NCBI GenBank assembly: GCA_039973685.1
Contig: JBDWKL010000053.1
Span: 1 to 64,000 of the forward strand
DNA: 64,000 bases
Source: Hyphomicrobiales bacterium
GTDB taxonomy: Bacteria; Pseudomonadota; Alphaproteobacteria; Rhizobiales; JACESI01
Direction: 5' to 3'
Shown: positions 55,584 through 64,000 of the stretch, piece by piece
How the letters are laid out: every line of letters begins with the position of its first letter
Numbering within the stretch: the first letter of the stretch is position 1
Notes under the pieces: model-generated
What the model was told of the DNA's origin: nothing
Databases searched by the model: none
What the model saw: the letters and a program-made list of their open reading frames with translations, nothing else
Program-made: the position numbers and the translations under genes

Positions 55584-58500
55584 TTAACTTGATGCAGCCT
55601 TTGGCGCAGCAGGTTGATTATCGTTTTGAACAGCTGGACTTGGCGTTGCCTTACGCGGTTTTGCCAGTCGCGCACGTGGCGTTAAATAGCGTCTGCGATA
55701 ATCGCGAAGGAAGGAATCGGTGGTGCCGATATTCAAGATTGAATCAACCGCGACATCCCGTTCAAAACTACGATTGGTCAGAGGTTTAGTCAAAATACCA
55801 AATGTCCCAGCATCCGTACTTTCAGACATTTTCTGACTAAATTTTTGGTTCAACCGATTAAGAGCAAAATCATCGTCTGCAAGAGAGTAAGCGATCGCTG
55901 CACGCATGATATCTAAGCGCTCATGAGCTTCCAACGGTGCAACATCAGACCAGCGGCCACCATGCGCTTTCTCTAACAGCTCCCCTGCATCACTCCATCT
56001 GCGTGCATCCCAATTCACATTGGCACGCAGTCGATTCACATCATCACCAGTCAATGGATCAAGTAGTTCAAGAGCAACATCAAATCTGTTTATCTCAGAT
56101 AAGGCATAAGCTTCGACCAAGCGACGCTGACGACGCAAAGAGGCAGGCAAGCTGGCCGAGCGTGATTTTTGCAATGTCGTCAAAGCACGGTGAGGCTTAT
56201 TGTCCAAAAGCTGGACGACCGCCAAGTCAGCAGCAACGCGAGCGCGTGCAACACCGTTTAGGCGTTTTTCAACTTGGTGCTCTAACAGTTCAGCTGCCTG
56301 TGGCAATAAATCAAGATCGATCAAACGGCGGGCAAGATTACGCACGATCTCATCACCAATGCGACCAATCGGCATTAGATTGCGAAAATCATAATAGAGG
56401 CTCAAAGCATCTACTGAATCCAGTCCATCCGCTTTGCCACCATGAAACAAGCTAATAAACAACTCTTTCATATCATCTTGAAGGGCACGGGTAATGGGTG
56501 ATTCATTATTAGAAATCGCAGCTGTCTCAACCAATTGAAAAGCCCGCCGATAATTCTTTTCAACCGCAAGAACCTTACCCAAGAACCTTAATGCTGATAG
56601 CTCCAAATCATCATTGCGCCAAACGGCAGCGAAGGCTTCAAGTTCATCAATCGTTTCTTGATTGTTTGCTTTACCAGTTTCATGATTAAGCATTGCAAGG
56701 TGCAAACGTGCCTCGGCTTGAACGCGAATATCGTCAATGGCGTTAGCACGGTTAAAGAAAAAACGGGCGTCTTCAAGACGCCCTTCAGCAAGTGCTAATT
56801 CTCCTTGCAGCACTTCATATTTTCCCCGTTGCTGGTCTTTCGCATTCCGAAGGATAATATTGCCCAGGTACCGTTTCGCATCATTGAGATCATTAAGTTT
56901 CAAGGCGGCTGTTGCCGCCGACAAGTAGAACGATTGTTTGGTATCGGCATCATAGGATGCTAATTTTGACCGCCCAAGCGTCGCATTCTTTCGAGCAATT
57001 TCCCATTTACTCGCACCTGCTGCCGAAATCGTTCGCCATACGGCGGCATCCTGATCTTTTGAATACGATTCAACCGCTAGCGTATTCAATGCCTCCTCAT
57101 TACGAGCCATGGCAATTTGGGCAGCCGCTTTCATCAAAACAAACAGACGTTTGTTCTCCAGCAACGGCTGGCTTTTGATCGCTCGCTCCAAAACAGCCAG
57201 CGCTTCTGGGCCATAGTTGTTGGCCACATAAAACTCCGCCAATTTCATTTGAGCTTTTGGTAAATCTTCTTTTCCACTGGTAATAACGGCCTTAATAAAT
57301 TCGCCCTCTCTCCGCAGGAAAGCGGCTGGCTCCGCATAATTTGCCGGATCATATTCAAGCGGCACATCATACCATTCAGCCTGTTCAGATTTTCCACTCG
57401 AAGAAGAGCGAAGGTTTTTTACAGGGGAAAGATTCAATGAAGTTTCTGAAAAAATCTCGACATATTTCTTATGGCGTTTGACTTTAATATCATCGGCGAG
57501 TGTTGCCACAGCAAAGGCATGCGCCGATGGCAACATCTCAACTTTGACAAAGCTCTGCGCTCGCAAAAGCCCTCGGGCAGGCGCATGAGCCAACAAGATA
57601 TGCAAGGTATCACCAACAATTGGATCAACAATTTCTACAACACCAGCAGAATTTTCCAGAGGAACTTGGAGGAATAACCCACCCTTTGCATTCACGCCAC
57701 GTGATACAGAAAGCCGTTCAGAAGCACGGATGATTGAGTTTCCAATTGAAATCACCCAGTTGTTCTCTTCAACCGCAGACGAAGCAAGCTGTGCACTTGG
57801 CATTCCAATTCGGATTGCTTTGTACTCGCCTTTTTCAACGACATCGATAGAGCGCACAAAATCGCCCAACAACGTCTCGATTGCAGAAACGTCGATGATG
57901 TTGTCCGTTTTAACCGCAATCCAGACAGCTTTATCACGCCTGAACACAGCGGTCGGTGTTTCGGTTTCGAAGGGGAAGACGAGGCGAAGTGCGTCTTTAC
58001 TCGGATTGAGTGACGCTTCAACGGCGGAAAGGCCTTCTATCTTCTTTTGGTCGGCATCAACAGATTCTGGATTGCGTTTAGCATTCTCATCCTTCAAGCC
58101 ATCCAAAGCTTGTTCCTGTTCAACCGTCACATCTTCAGAAGATCCAAACAGCTCTAGAGCGCTTTCACGATTTTCATTAGATTTACCGGCACTTTGAGGC
58201 TGCTGCTCATTGCCCGTCCGCTCTTCTTTATCTTCGGTAGCAGGTGGCGCAACAGGCAGCTCAGCTAGCGCACGTTCGCCACCATTATTTTCTGTAAATG
58301 AAACATCCTTCGCTCCTTCAGGCACACTCGGCAAGCCACCTATTAAAAGCGGAACATTCACGGCGTTATCATTTTTCCCAATCAACTTTTCATGGGTAAC
58401 ATCAATGATGTACGATTCTCCATCTGCGTATGAACGTACTTTGGATTTTCTATCCATTCTGATTCTTACAATGGTCGTATCGTCGGCGGTTGCCCCTTGA

Positions 58501-59237
58501 ACTTTCTTGATCAACGCAGGCAAGTCAGCATTGATGGGTGCAAAGTCGAAGGTCCCTTTGCGATCAAACTCTAAAATTGCATCATCTTCTTCACGTTTAA
58601 AGGCCGCGCTATAAGGCACATTCCAATTGAAGACGAAGCGGGTAAAGGTCGGATGACGCCCCACGCGCATTTCAAACTTGGGTACAACACCATTTTCTTC
58701 CTGAGCAATGGCATTTTGTTCTGCAAGTTCAAGTGCATCTTCTGCGCGATTTTCTAATTTCCGAACGATCGCTTCAGGAATTGATGGATTGGGACCCTGC
58801 CAATTGCCCGGTAGGAAATCGACAAACAAATGTTCGCCCGCCGCCATCGTATTAACGCGAACGCCGACATTTAGTGCGAACCTCAGTACCCCACCCTCTG
58901 GATCACGACGTCCAACCAAAACATAATCAGAAAGACCACGCACATGCCGTTCAACATCGATTTCCAACGGTTCGCTCAGGCGAATAACCAGAACGTTGTC
59001 ATCTGTTGAGATACTGTGTTTGATGAATTTAGTTCGGTTTCGAAGCTGAATAGCTAAACGACCATGGCCATTCTTGGTGCTCACGGTAACGTTCGTTTTT
59101 AATGGCACAGAAATCTGCGCAAAAGCGGTTACCGATTGAAACAGAAAAAAGATAATAAGAAGCAACGACCAGACAAAAACTGCCCCGCCTTTACGATTGC
59201 TTTGATAAGCGTTTGCTCGAACTCGATACAACAACAT
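55584..59237 (-). CDS. Large periplasmic TPR protein of the flagellar locus
   Basis: The 1,217-residue protein has a signal peptide (hydrophobic residues about 22-38, ending TAFAQ). An N-terminal beta-rich, AMIN-like region follows to about residue 300, with a Glu/Asn-rich linker around 310-400. From about residue 650 there is a long helical repeat region with TPR-like units (QMKLAEFYVANNYGPEALAVLERA; RGKYEVLQGELALAEGRLEDARFFFNRA in outline). It is the last gene after fliL-fliM-DUF6468-motE-like and is therefore probably a flagellar or stator-associated scaffold in the periplasm. I know of similar unnamed proteins in this position in related bacteria, but not of a defined function. Confidence 0.82.
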   Translation of the reverse strand: MLLYRVRANAYQSNRKGGAVFVWSLLLIIFFLFQSVTAFAQISVPLKTNVTVSTKNGHGRLAIQLRNRTKFIKHSISTDDNVLVIRLSEPLEIDVERHVRGLSDYVLVGRRDPEGGVLRFALNVGVRVNTMAAGEHLFVDFLPGNWQGPNPSIPEAIVRKLENRAEDALELAEQNAIAQEENGVVPKFEMRVGRHPTFTRFVFNWNVPYSAAFKREEDDAILEFDRKGTFDFAPINADLPALIKKVQGATADDTTIVRIRMDRKSKVRSYADGESYIIDVTHEKLIGKNDNAVNVPLLIGGLPSVPEGAKDVSFTENNGGERALAELPVAPPATEDKEERTGNEQQPQSAGKSNENRESALELFGSSEDVTVEQEQALDGLKDENAKRNPESVDADQKKIEGLSAVEASLNPSKDALRLVFPFETETPTAVFRRDKAVWIAVKTDNIIDVSAIETLLGDFVRSIDVVEKGEYKAIRIGMPSAQLASSAVEENNWVISIGNSIIRASERLSVSRGVNAKGGLFLQVPLENSAGVVEIVDPIVGDTLHILLAHAPARGLLRAQSFVKVEMLPSAHAFAVATLADDIKVKRHKKYVEIFSETSLNLSPVKNLRSSSSGKSEQAEWYDVPLEYDPANYAEPAAFLRREGEFIKAVITSGKEDLPKAQMKLAEFYVANNYGPEALAVLERAIKSQPLLENKRLFVLMKAAAQIAMARNEEALNTLAVESYSKDQDAAVWRTISAAGASKWEIARKNATLGRSKLASYDADTKQSFYLSAATAALKLNDLNDAKRYLGNIILRNAKDQQRGKYEVLQGELALAEGRLEDARFFFNRANAIDDIRVQAEARLHLAMLNHETGKANNQETIDELEAFAAVWRNDDLELSALRFLGKVLAVEKNYRRAFQLVETAAISNNESPITRALQDDMKELFISLFHGGKADGLDSVDALSLYYDFRNLMPIGRIGDEIVRNLARRLIDLDLLPQAAELLEHQVEKRLNGVARARVAADLAVVQLLDNKPHRALTTLQKSRSASLPASLRRQRRLVEAYALSEINRFDVALELLDPLTGDDVNRLRANVNWDARRWSDAGELLEKAHGGRWSDVAPLEAHERLDIMRAAIAYSLADDDFALNRLNQKFSQKMSESTDAGTFGILTKPLTNRSFERDVAVDSILNIGTTDSFLRDYRRRYLTPRARLAKPRKATPSPAVQNDNQPAAPKAASS

Positions 59238-59295
59238 GATACGCCACGCTTAGATACTCTTAGCGCAACACTAGCAGCCGTTGGTTAATGGGCGA

Positions 59296-59946
59296 TTACC
59301 CGCCGATTTTTTGGAGTTTTCTTTTATCTCGCGCTGAATTTTTAGAAATTGACTGCGCAGCCATCTCCACTGTAAGGCGCTCAGCAGCCTTTACATCCAT
59401 CTCAGCAAGCACCGCCGACATTTTGCGAGGGTTCATAGAAGTCGCCAAACTATAGAGTACGTTCAACGATAGAGCGTTGAATATCTTCGCTGCATCTTTT
59501 GGCTTCATGCTTTCATAAATGATCACCAAGTCTTTGGCGCTTTGTTTACTGGATTTACCCTCTGGTCCTTCGTCGTCTTCTTTTTGCTTTTTGAGGTTTT
59601 TGATTTGCGCTTTTAATCGTTTTTCTGCTGCAGCAAGAAGCTCCTCGCGCAGTTTCAGATCGCGCTCACGCGTTTCCAACGCCTCCCGACGGTCACCTAA
59701 TCGATTGACCAAAGCATCCCGGCTGCTTTTATCAGCGCCTAGGTCAGCAGTTACATCACGAGGCGCCGGCTTTTCTTTCTTTGCAGGCTTTTTTTCTGCT
59801 TCAGCATCGGCGTCTTTTTTATCAGCATCTTGTGCGCTTGCAGAAGAAACTGCGATGTCATCGAAAGCGCCACTGGCAGCCAGAGCAATCAATTTAATGG
59901 ACAAGAGAGCAAAAGCTGCAACAGCACATAATTGCAATAGGCGCAT
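59296..59946 (-). CDS. MotE-like flagellar periplasmic protein
   Basis: The 216-residue protein has an N-terminal membrane anchor or signal (residues about 1-25). A highly charged Lys/Glu coiled coil follows (RLGDRREALETRERDLKLREELLAAAEKRL in outline, residues about 78-125). It ends with a MgtE_N-like domain, YESMKPKDAAKIFNALSLN and MNPRKMSAVLAEMDVKAAERL. MotE of Sinorhizobium stabilises the motility protein MotC in the periplasm; this gene is likely its counterpart. It lies 2 bases after the DUF6468 gene and is followed by the large TPR gene. Confidence 0.85.
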   Translation of the reverse strand: MRLLQLCAVAAFALLSIKLIALAASGAFDDIAVSSASAQDADKKDADAEAEKKPAKKEKPAPRDVTADLGADKSSRDALVNRLGDRREALETRERDLKLREELLAAAEKRLKAQIKNLKKQKEDDEGPEGKSSKQSAKDLVIIYESMKPKDAAKIFNALSLNVLYSLATSMNPRKMSAVLAEMDVKAAERLTVEMAAQSISKNSARDKRKLQKIGG

Positions 59947-59948
59947 GA

Positions 59949-60398
59949 TTAGCTCCCTGACCGACGTAAGGCATTGATGCGGGCTGTCGCTTCAGCCGCC
60001 AATTCGCTTACGGCACGCGGTTGCGAAGTGGTTGGTCTTGAAACAGCACGGCGTGGAGAAGGTAGCGGCTTATTAATGGAGCCTGCCTGCGTAATCGTAG
60101 CGATACGATGCACCAATTCCTCGCCTTCGCTCAAATTCGCACGCAACTCAACATTAAGCTTTTCAGCTTCGCGAACATGCACACCAAGATGTTTTAGGTT
60201 TTCGTGAGAGGTCACTTTAAGACCATTAATCGCGCGCTCAGCTAGCTCAGTCGCCGTCATCAATTCAGCAATCGTCAAACGCAGTGCGTTTTCTTCTAGC
60301 TTCAAGCTCTTCAATTTACCGCTCAATACATAGCAATAAACAATGGTAGCAGCCAGCAGGACAATCACTAATCCTTCGATAAAGATACCAGACGTCAT
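59949..60398 (-). CDS. DUF6468 flagellar-locus protein (PflI-like)
   Basis: The 149-residue bitopic protein has one membrane helix (about residues 6-25), then a helical, Glu/Leu-rich segment (LKSLKLEENALRLTIAELMTATELAERAINGL in outline) and an Arg/Pro-rich tail. It overlaps fliM by four bases. The position after fliM corresponds, as I recall, to Caulobacter pflI, a protein needed for correct flagellar positioning. The family match is moderate and the role is inferred from place. Confidence 0.78.
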   Translation of the reverse strand: MTSGIFIEGLVIVLLAATIVYCYVLSGKLKSLKLEENALRLTIAELMTATELAERAINGLKVTSHENLKHLGVHVREAEKLNVELRANLSEGEELVHRIATITQAGSINKPLPSPRRAVSRPTTSQPRAVSELAAEATARINALRRSGS

Positions 60399-61558
60399 GT
60401 TGCACTTGCCTCCATTTCAGATATGGCTTTTTCGTAGCCATTTATTGTCATTTTTTGTGGTTTGAGCTCGCGCGTCACCTGTACGGATACTTTATCATCG
60501 ATGCGACCAATTTGGCCCTCGCTCATGGTGACATTGCCAACCCGCAATTCAACCGTCTCGCTTGGGTCTTGGCGCAGAAGAAGGGTCTCGCCGACTGAAA
60601 GGTCCATCACTTCAGAAAGTGGAACTTCTTTTTCAAATAAAATGGCATCGACAGTCACATCGGCAGCATTGGCTTGTGTTGCAAGATGGCGCTCCCAATC
60701 AACATCGCGACCAAAGTTGTCACCAACAAACATTTGCAGCAGCAAATGGCGGATAGGTTCAATTGTTTCATAAGGAAGAAGCAGCTCAACATCACCACCA
60801 CGGTCTTCAATATCAATACGCAACCGAACAAGAACCGCCGCATTGGCAGGGCGAATGAGAGCTGCAAATCTTGGATTTGTCTCCATCCGGTCCAAAGTAA
60901 AGGTAACAGGTGTCACTGGTTCGAAAGCTTGTTGAGCATCTTTCAACAAATGCCCAGCTAATTGTTGGACCAGACCAAGTTCAATTGCTGTGTAAGGGCG
61001 GCCTTCCACCCGTGCTGCACCTGAAGAATTACCACCACCAAGCAGAACGTCGACAATCGTGTAAATCAGCAATGAATCGGTCGTCAAAAGACCAAAGTTA
61101 TTCCACTCTTCAGCTTTGAAAACCGATAGAATTGCCGGCAGTGGAATAGAATTTAGATAGTCACCAAAACGCACTGACGAAATGGAATCGAGAGATACCT
61201 CAACGTTATCTGATGTCAAATTACGTAGCGATGTCGTGGATAATCTTACAAGACGGTTGAACACCACTTCCAACATTGGAAGGCGCTCGTAAGAGACCAA
61301 CGCAGAACTGATAAGCGCACGCACACCATTTTGGTCTGCGCTTAAAAGCTCATCAGCCCGAAAGCCCATAAGGGCATCAATTTCTTCTTGAACGAGCAGA
61401 CGATCCGCATTTTTATTCGAAGCTTCATCGTCGTCGCCATCCATCAAGCTCGACCATTGAGCCGTCAGCGATTGGGCGTTCTCAGCACCCTGCTCTTCTA
61501 GCGCCTCACCCCACGCGGCGGCTAAATCGTCTTCTTCAAAATCATCTTCCTCAGCCAT
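60395..61558 (-). CDS. fliM: Flagellar motor switch protein FliM
   Basis: The 387-residue protein has the N-terminal switch segment LLVQEEIDALMGF, the family core with LLTTDSLLIYTIVDVLLGG and GRPYTAIELGLVQQL, and a C-terminal SpoA-like domain (LSVGETLLLRQDPSETVELRVGN in outline). FliM forms the C ring with FliG and FliN and binds CheY-P. It is preceded by fliL and overlaps DUF6468 at its end (ATGA). There is an extra acidic extension of about 45 residues at the N-terminus. Confidence 0.95.
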   Translation of the reverse strand: MAEEDDFEEDDLAAAWGEALEEQGAENAQSLTAQWSSLMDGDDDEASNKNADRLLVQEEIDALMGFRADELLSADQNGVRALISSALVSYERLPMLEVVFNRLVRLSTTSLRNLTSDNVEVSLDSISSVRFGDYLNSIPLPAILSVFKAEEWNNFGLLTTDSLLIYTIVDVLLGGGNSSGAARVEGRPYTAIELGLVQQLAGHLLKDAQQAFEPVTPVTFTLDRMETNPRFAALIRPANAAVLVRLRIDIEDRGGDVELLLPYETIEPIRHLLLQMFVGDNFGRDVDWERHLATQANAADVTVDAILFEKEVPLSEVMDLSVGETLLLRQDPSETVELRVGNVTMSEGQIGRIDDKVSVQVTRELKPQKMTINGYEKAISEMEASAT

Positions 61559-61577
61559 AACCGATTAAACTCCTGAC

Positions 61578-62078
61578 TTATTGGATTAGAATTTCTTCGA
61601 AAAGAATTTTGCGAACTTCAACTGGATAAACCGCGATATTAATGCGTCTTTGCAGCTCTTCCTTCAGTCGGAACATACCAGCTGAGCCTTCAATATCTGT
61701 TGTACGAAGCTCGCGCAGATAGACCTGAAACGCATCCAAAACACGCGGCATTAACGGTTCAATTTTTGAAATCTCACCTTGATCGCGCAATTCAAGCGTT
61801 GCCTTAAGCTTCAAGTACTGTTGGCGGCCAGCGACATTTTCTAGATTAACGGTAATGGCTGGAAGAGGAAAGAACACCACAGGTTCAGGTGCCTCAATTT
61901 TCTCTTCAGTCCCAGCGACTTCTTCTGGTTCAGCAAATGGATCCAGAATAAAGAATGCCGCACCGCCACCGATCAGAAGCAATGCAACCACTATTATCAG
62001 TATCAGCTTTTTCTTGCCACCTGAGGAACCTTCTTCATCATCAAGAAGTTCATCACCTTCAACAGCTTCGTTCGCCAT
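61578..62078 (-). CDS. fliL: Flagellar basal body-associated protein FliL
   Basis: The 166-residue protein has an acidic N-terminus, one membrane helix (KLILIIVVALLLIGGGAAFFIL, shown in part; about residues 24-45) and the periplasmic FliL domain: FFPLPAITVNLENVAGRQQYLKLKATLEL in outline and VYPVEVRKILFEEILIQ. FliL surrounds the stator and affects torque. It is the first gene of the operon running to the giant TPR gene. Confidence 0.95.
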   Translation of the reverse strand: MANEAVEGDELLDDEEGSSGGKKKLILIIVVALLLIGGGAAFFILDPFAEPEEVAGTEEKIEAPEPVVFFPLPAITVNLENVAGRQQYLKLKATLELRDQGEISKIEPLMPRVLDAFQVYLRELRTTDIEGSAGMFRLKEELQRRINIAVYPVEVRKILFEEILIQ

Positions 62079-62419
62079 GCCACCGCCTGCTTAAAATCTT
62101 TTGTTCCACTGAAGGTTCTCACCAAATCGAAGCGGAATTTTGCCACAAACAAACCTTAGTTCCTGAATGGTTAACGAAAGGTTGCATTTTCTTAACGATT
62201 ACTAACGAACTAGGCATTTTTTGCCGACTAATTTTACCCAGAGGCACAAACTGCCTAGCTCAAAACAACCCTAAAAAAACAAAAATCGAGCATTTTCAAT
62301 GACTTAACAAGTTGGCACGCTGCATGCAAAGAGGTTTCCATGCAGATACGCTGGGGAGCGTTGATGCAAAGCCGGGCTGGGGAGCCTTGGTTACATTTTG
62401 GGAGCTAAAAGGGTTCGTT
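62079..62419. other. Divergent promoter region (fliL / flgF)
   Basis: About 340 bases between divergent flagellar operons. The right part holds a sigma-54 promoter for flgF. The left part has several TTAA/TAAC half-sites (for example near 62170 and 62190) that resemble CtrA half-boxes but with wrong spacing. No gene is apparent. Confidence 0.55.
62313..62327 (+). promoter_or_regulatory. Sigma-54 (RpoN) promoter for flgF-flgG
   Basis: TGGCACG at 62313-62319, four bases, then ATGC at 62324-62327 fits the -24/-12 consensus TGGCACG-N4-TTGC. The GG and GC are exactly 12 bases apart and only one base differs. It lies about 93 bases before the flgF start. Transcription would start near 62339. In Caulobacter, flgF is a sigma-54, FlbD-dependent gene; the same is inferred here. 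Confidence 0.7.
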
Positions 62420-63163
62420 ATGGAGAACGCACAGCTTATTACCCTTTCACGCGTTAGTGCGCTTGAAAGGCAGATGAACGTAGTCGCCAACAATTTGGCG
62501 AACGTAAACACGACCGGCTATAAGAGCGAGAACATGCTCTTTGAGGAATACCTCATGCCTGTTGCGAGCGCTGAAGAATTTAAATCCACCGACCGCGACC
62601 TGCGTTTCGTGCTGGATGACAGAACCGTTGGAAATTTTGGCACTGGTACAATCGAGACCACTGGTAACCAACTTGATGTAGCCATCAAGGGTGAAGGCTT
62701 CTTCGTTATTCAAACACCAGCGGGTGAACGTTACACACGCGACGGTTCTTTTACCCTCAATCCAGACGGCCAACTCACTAATCACGATGGTCATGCCGTA
62801 TTGGGTCAAGGCGGCCCAATCCAATTTAATCCTGACGATACATCTATCACGATTAATGGTGATGGAACGATCTCAGCTACCAATGGCGAAATAGGTCGCT
62901 TGCGCGTCGTCACATTCGACGACCCGCAAACGTTGACCCGCAAGGGGCAAAATCTCTTTGAAGGAGAAAATGCCCGCGCTCTTGAAACACCCCGCATTAC
63001 TCAGTTCGCATTGGAATCTGCCAATGTGGATCCGATTAATCAGATTTCACAAATGATCGAAGTTCAACGGTCATACCAAGAACTAACCAGCATAATGAGC
63101 CAGCAAAATGATCTGCGTGAAAACGCGATCCGTACGCTTGGCCGTGTTCAAGTTAACGCATAG
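62420..63163 (+). CDS. flgF: Flagellar basal-body rod protein FlgF
   Basis: The 247-residue proximal rod protein begins with the rod-family helix (SALERQMNVVANNLANVNTTGYKSE, in outline), followed by GEGFFVIQTPAGERYTRDGSFTLNPDGQL and a C-terminal MIEVQRSYQELTSIMSQQ helix. The ATG at 62420 has AAAGGG about six bases upstream; the frame extends to 62312 over the sigma-54 promoter and is not real there. flgG follows 12 bases later. Confidence 0.95.
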   Translation: MENAQLITLSRVSALERQMNVVANNLANVNTTGYKSENMLFEEYLMPVASAEEFKSTDRDLRFVLDDRTVGNFGTGTIETTGNQLDVAIKGEGFFVIQTPAGERYTRDGSFTLNPDGQLTNHDGHAVLGQGGPIQFNPDDTSITINGDGTISATNGEIGRLRVVTFDDPQTLTRKGQNLFEGENARALETPRITQFALESANVDPINQISQMIEVQRSYQELTSIMSQQNDLRENAIRTLGRVQVNA

Positions 63164-63175
63164 GGATAGAAGTAG

Positions 63176-63964
63176 ATGCAAGCTTTACGAACAGCCGCTT
63201 CTGGCATGCGCGCTCAAGAACAAAACGTTCAAACGGTCGCGAATAATATTGCCAACATTCGAACCACTGGTTTCAAGAAACAGCGCGCAGAATTCCAAGA
63301 CCTGCTTTATTCAGATTTGCGGCGAGTAGGTTCCAGCTCTTCGAACTCAGGCACTGTGGTGCCAACCGGCATTCAAATTGGCTCAGGTGTAAAATTCGCC
63401 GCGACCAGCCGGGTTCTAAGCCAAGGGTCTCTAGACCAAACAGAGCAACCGCTAAACCTTGCGATCCAAGGCGGTGGATATTTTGAAATCAGCCTTCCTG
63501 ACGGTCGAGAAGCTTATACCAGAGATGGTTCTTTCGAACGAAACCAAGATGGGGAAATTGTTACCCTCGATGGTTATCAAGTTGGCAATGGCATCACCAT
63601 TCCAGAAGATGCCCGCTCTATCACCATCAGCAATGATGGAGAGGTAGAAGTCGTTGTTGGCAATGATTCCACACCTACCAATGTTGGCACCATCGAACTT
63701 TTCAACTTCATCAACCCAGGCGGGTTGGAAGCGATTGGTGACAACCTTTTTGTTGAGACCTCTGCAAGTGGCGACCCTCAAAGTGGCAACCCTGGTGAGG
63801 ATGGCCTTGGCACATTGCTGCAAGGTTTCCTTGAAGGTTCAAACGTTGAAGCCGTTGCAGAAATTTCTGACTTGATTACCGCACAGCGCGCTTACGAGCT
63901 GAACTCACGGGTGATTTCTGCCGCCGATGAGATGATGCAGGCTGCTGGGCAAGTTCTTCAGTAA
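63176..63964 (+). CDS. flgG: Flagellar distal rod protein FlgG
   Basis: The 262-residue protein shows the FlgG N-terminus MQALRTAASGMRAQEQNVQTVANNIANIRTTGFKK in outline, the GGGYFEISLPDGREAYTRDGSF segment and the C-terminal ISDLITAQRAYELNSRVISAADEMMQAA, also in outline. FlgG forms the distal rod. AGGGATAGAAG precedes the ATG. A GGAGG ribosome binding site 25 bases after the stop marks the next gene. Confidence 0.97.
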   Translation: MQALRTAASGMRAQEQNVQTVANNIANIRTTGFKKQRAEFQDLLYSDLRRVGSSSSNSGTVVPTGIQIGSGVKFAATSRVLSQGSLDQTEQPLNLAIQGGGYFEISLPDGREAYTRDGSFERNQDGEIVTLDGYQVGNGITIPEDARSITISNDGEVEVVVGNDSTPTNVGTIELFNFINPGGLEAIGDNLFVETSASGDPQSGNPGEDGLGTLLQGFLEGSNVEAVAEISDLITAQRAYELNSRVISAADEMMQAAGQVLQ

Positions 63965-63989
63965 TAATCTAACCACACGCCATTGACCC

Positions 63990-63994
63990 GGAGG
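63990..63994 (+). promoter_or_regulatory. Ribosome binding site for the next gene (likely flgA)
   Basis: GGAGG lies six bases before the window end, after flgG. The start codon must be just outside the window. In related clusters flgA follows flgG, so flgA is the likely next gene. Confidence 0.6.
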
Positions 63995-64000
63995 TCGATA

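Noticed and set aside
62165-62205. CtrA-like TTAA repeats upstream of fliL
   Set aside because: The half-sites are present but spaced 17 bases apart or paired with TTGC/TAAC. None fits TTAA-N7-TTAA.

Overview
The window looks like chromosomal DNA from a flagellated alphaproteobacterium, most likely a marine member of the Hyphomicrobiales (Rhizobiales). The evidence is a set of alphaproteobacterial marker genes: cckA, a DUF1476/F1-ATPase zeta-type inhibitor, a split XdhC pair with CoxD/CoxE, a eukaryote-type NADP isocitrate dehydrogenase, a DUF6468/MotE-like flagellar pair, and a GTG-start recA. The gene orders rpe..purB..DUF1476-purC-purS-purQ-purL-bolA-grxD and rpsD-murI-trmJ-icd-alaS-recA are also ones I associate with this group. 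This is inference from protein families; no 16S rRNA, tRNA, insertion sequence, prophage or CRISPR array was seen.

Layout. 0-2.6 kb (minus): an ECF sigma factor translationally coupled to a membrane-anchored von Willebrand A (vWA) protein that runs off the left edge. 2.7-5.1 kb (plus): sfsA, map, radC. 5.1-9.8 kb (minus): a five-gene molybdenum-hydroxylase maturation operon (CoxD-type MoxR ATPase, CoxE-type vWA protein, two XdhC halves, and a molybdopterin-binding/MobA-like fusion) with no structural hydrolase genes in view. 9.9-17.1 kb: a small membrane protein, ETF-ubiquinone oxidoreductase, a family 4-like uracil-DNA glycosylase overlapping a periplasmic amino-acid-binding protein, then an AT-rich stretch with a TadG-like pilus protein whose 5' end looks frameshifted, and an esterase. 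17.2-29.3 kb: rpe, purB, a DUF2314 protein, two enzymes, a porin, a small lipoprotein, and the purine block purC-S-Q-L followed by bolA and monothiol glutaredoxin. 29.5-34.7 kb is more accessory: an unknown protein, an Lrp regulator divergent from an alcohol dehydrogenase and aminotransferase, ttcA, and a Tat-exported DM13 protein.

34.8-43.0 kb is core: rpsD, murI, trmJ, icd, alaS, recA. 43.6-47.4 kb is an insert holding an orphan radical SAM protein, a polysaccharide flippase and creatinase. From 47.6 kb to the end the window is motility and cell cycle: cckA, then flhB-fliR-fliQ-fliE-flgC-flgB (minus), fliO-fliP (plus), fliL-fliM-DUF6468-motE-like-giant TPR protein (minus), and flgF-flgG (plus), with the next gene starting just past the right edge.

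Regulatory sequence ties this last part together. A perfect TTAA-N7-TTAA CtrA box lies between the divergent flgB and fliO operons, next to cckA, the kinase that feeds CtrA. A near-perfect sigma-54 promoter lies upstream of flgF. Together they suggest Caulobacter-like class II/class III flagellar control. The best leads for new biology are the orphan radical SAM protein, the 1,217-residue TPR protein of the flagellar locus, the sigma/vWA pair, and the cox maturation operon without its hydrolase.
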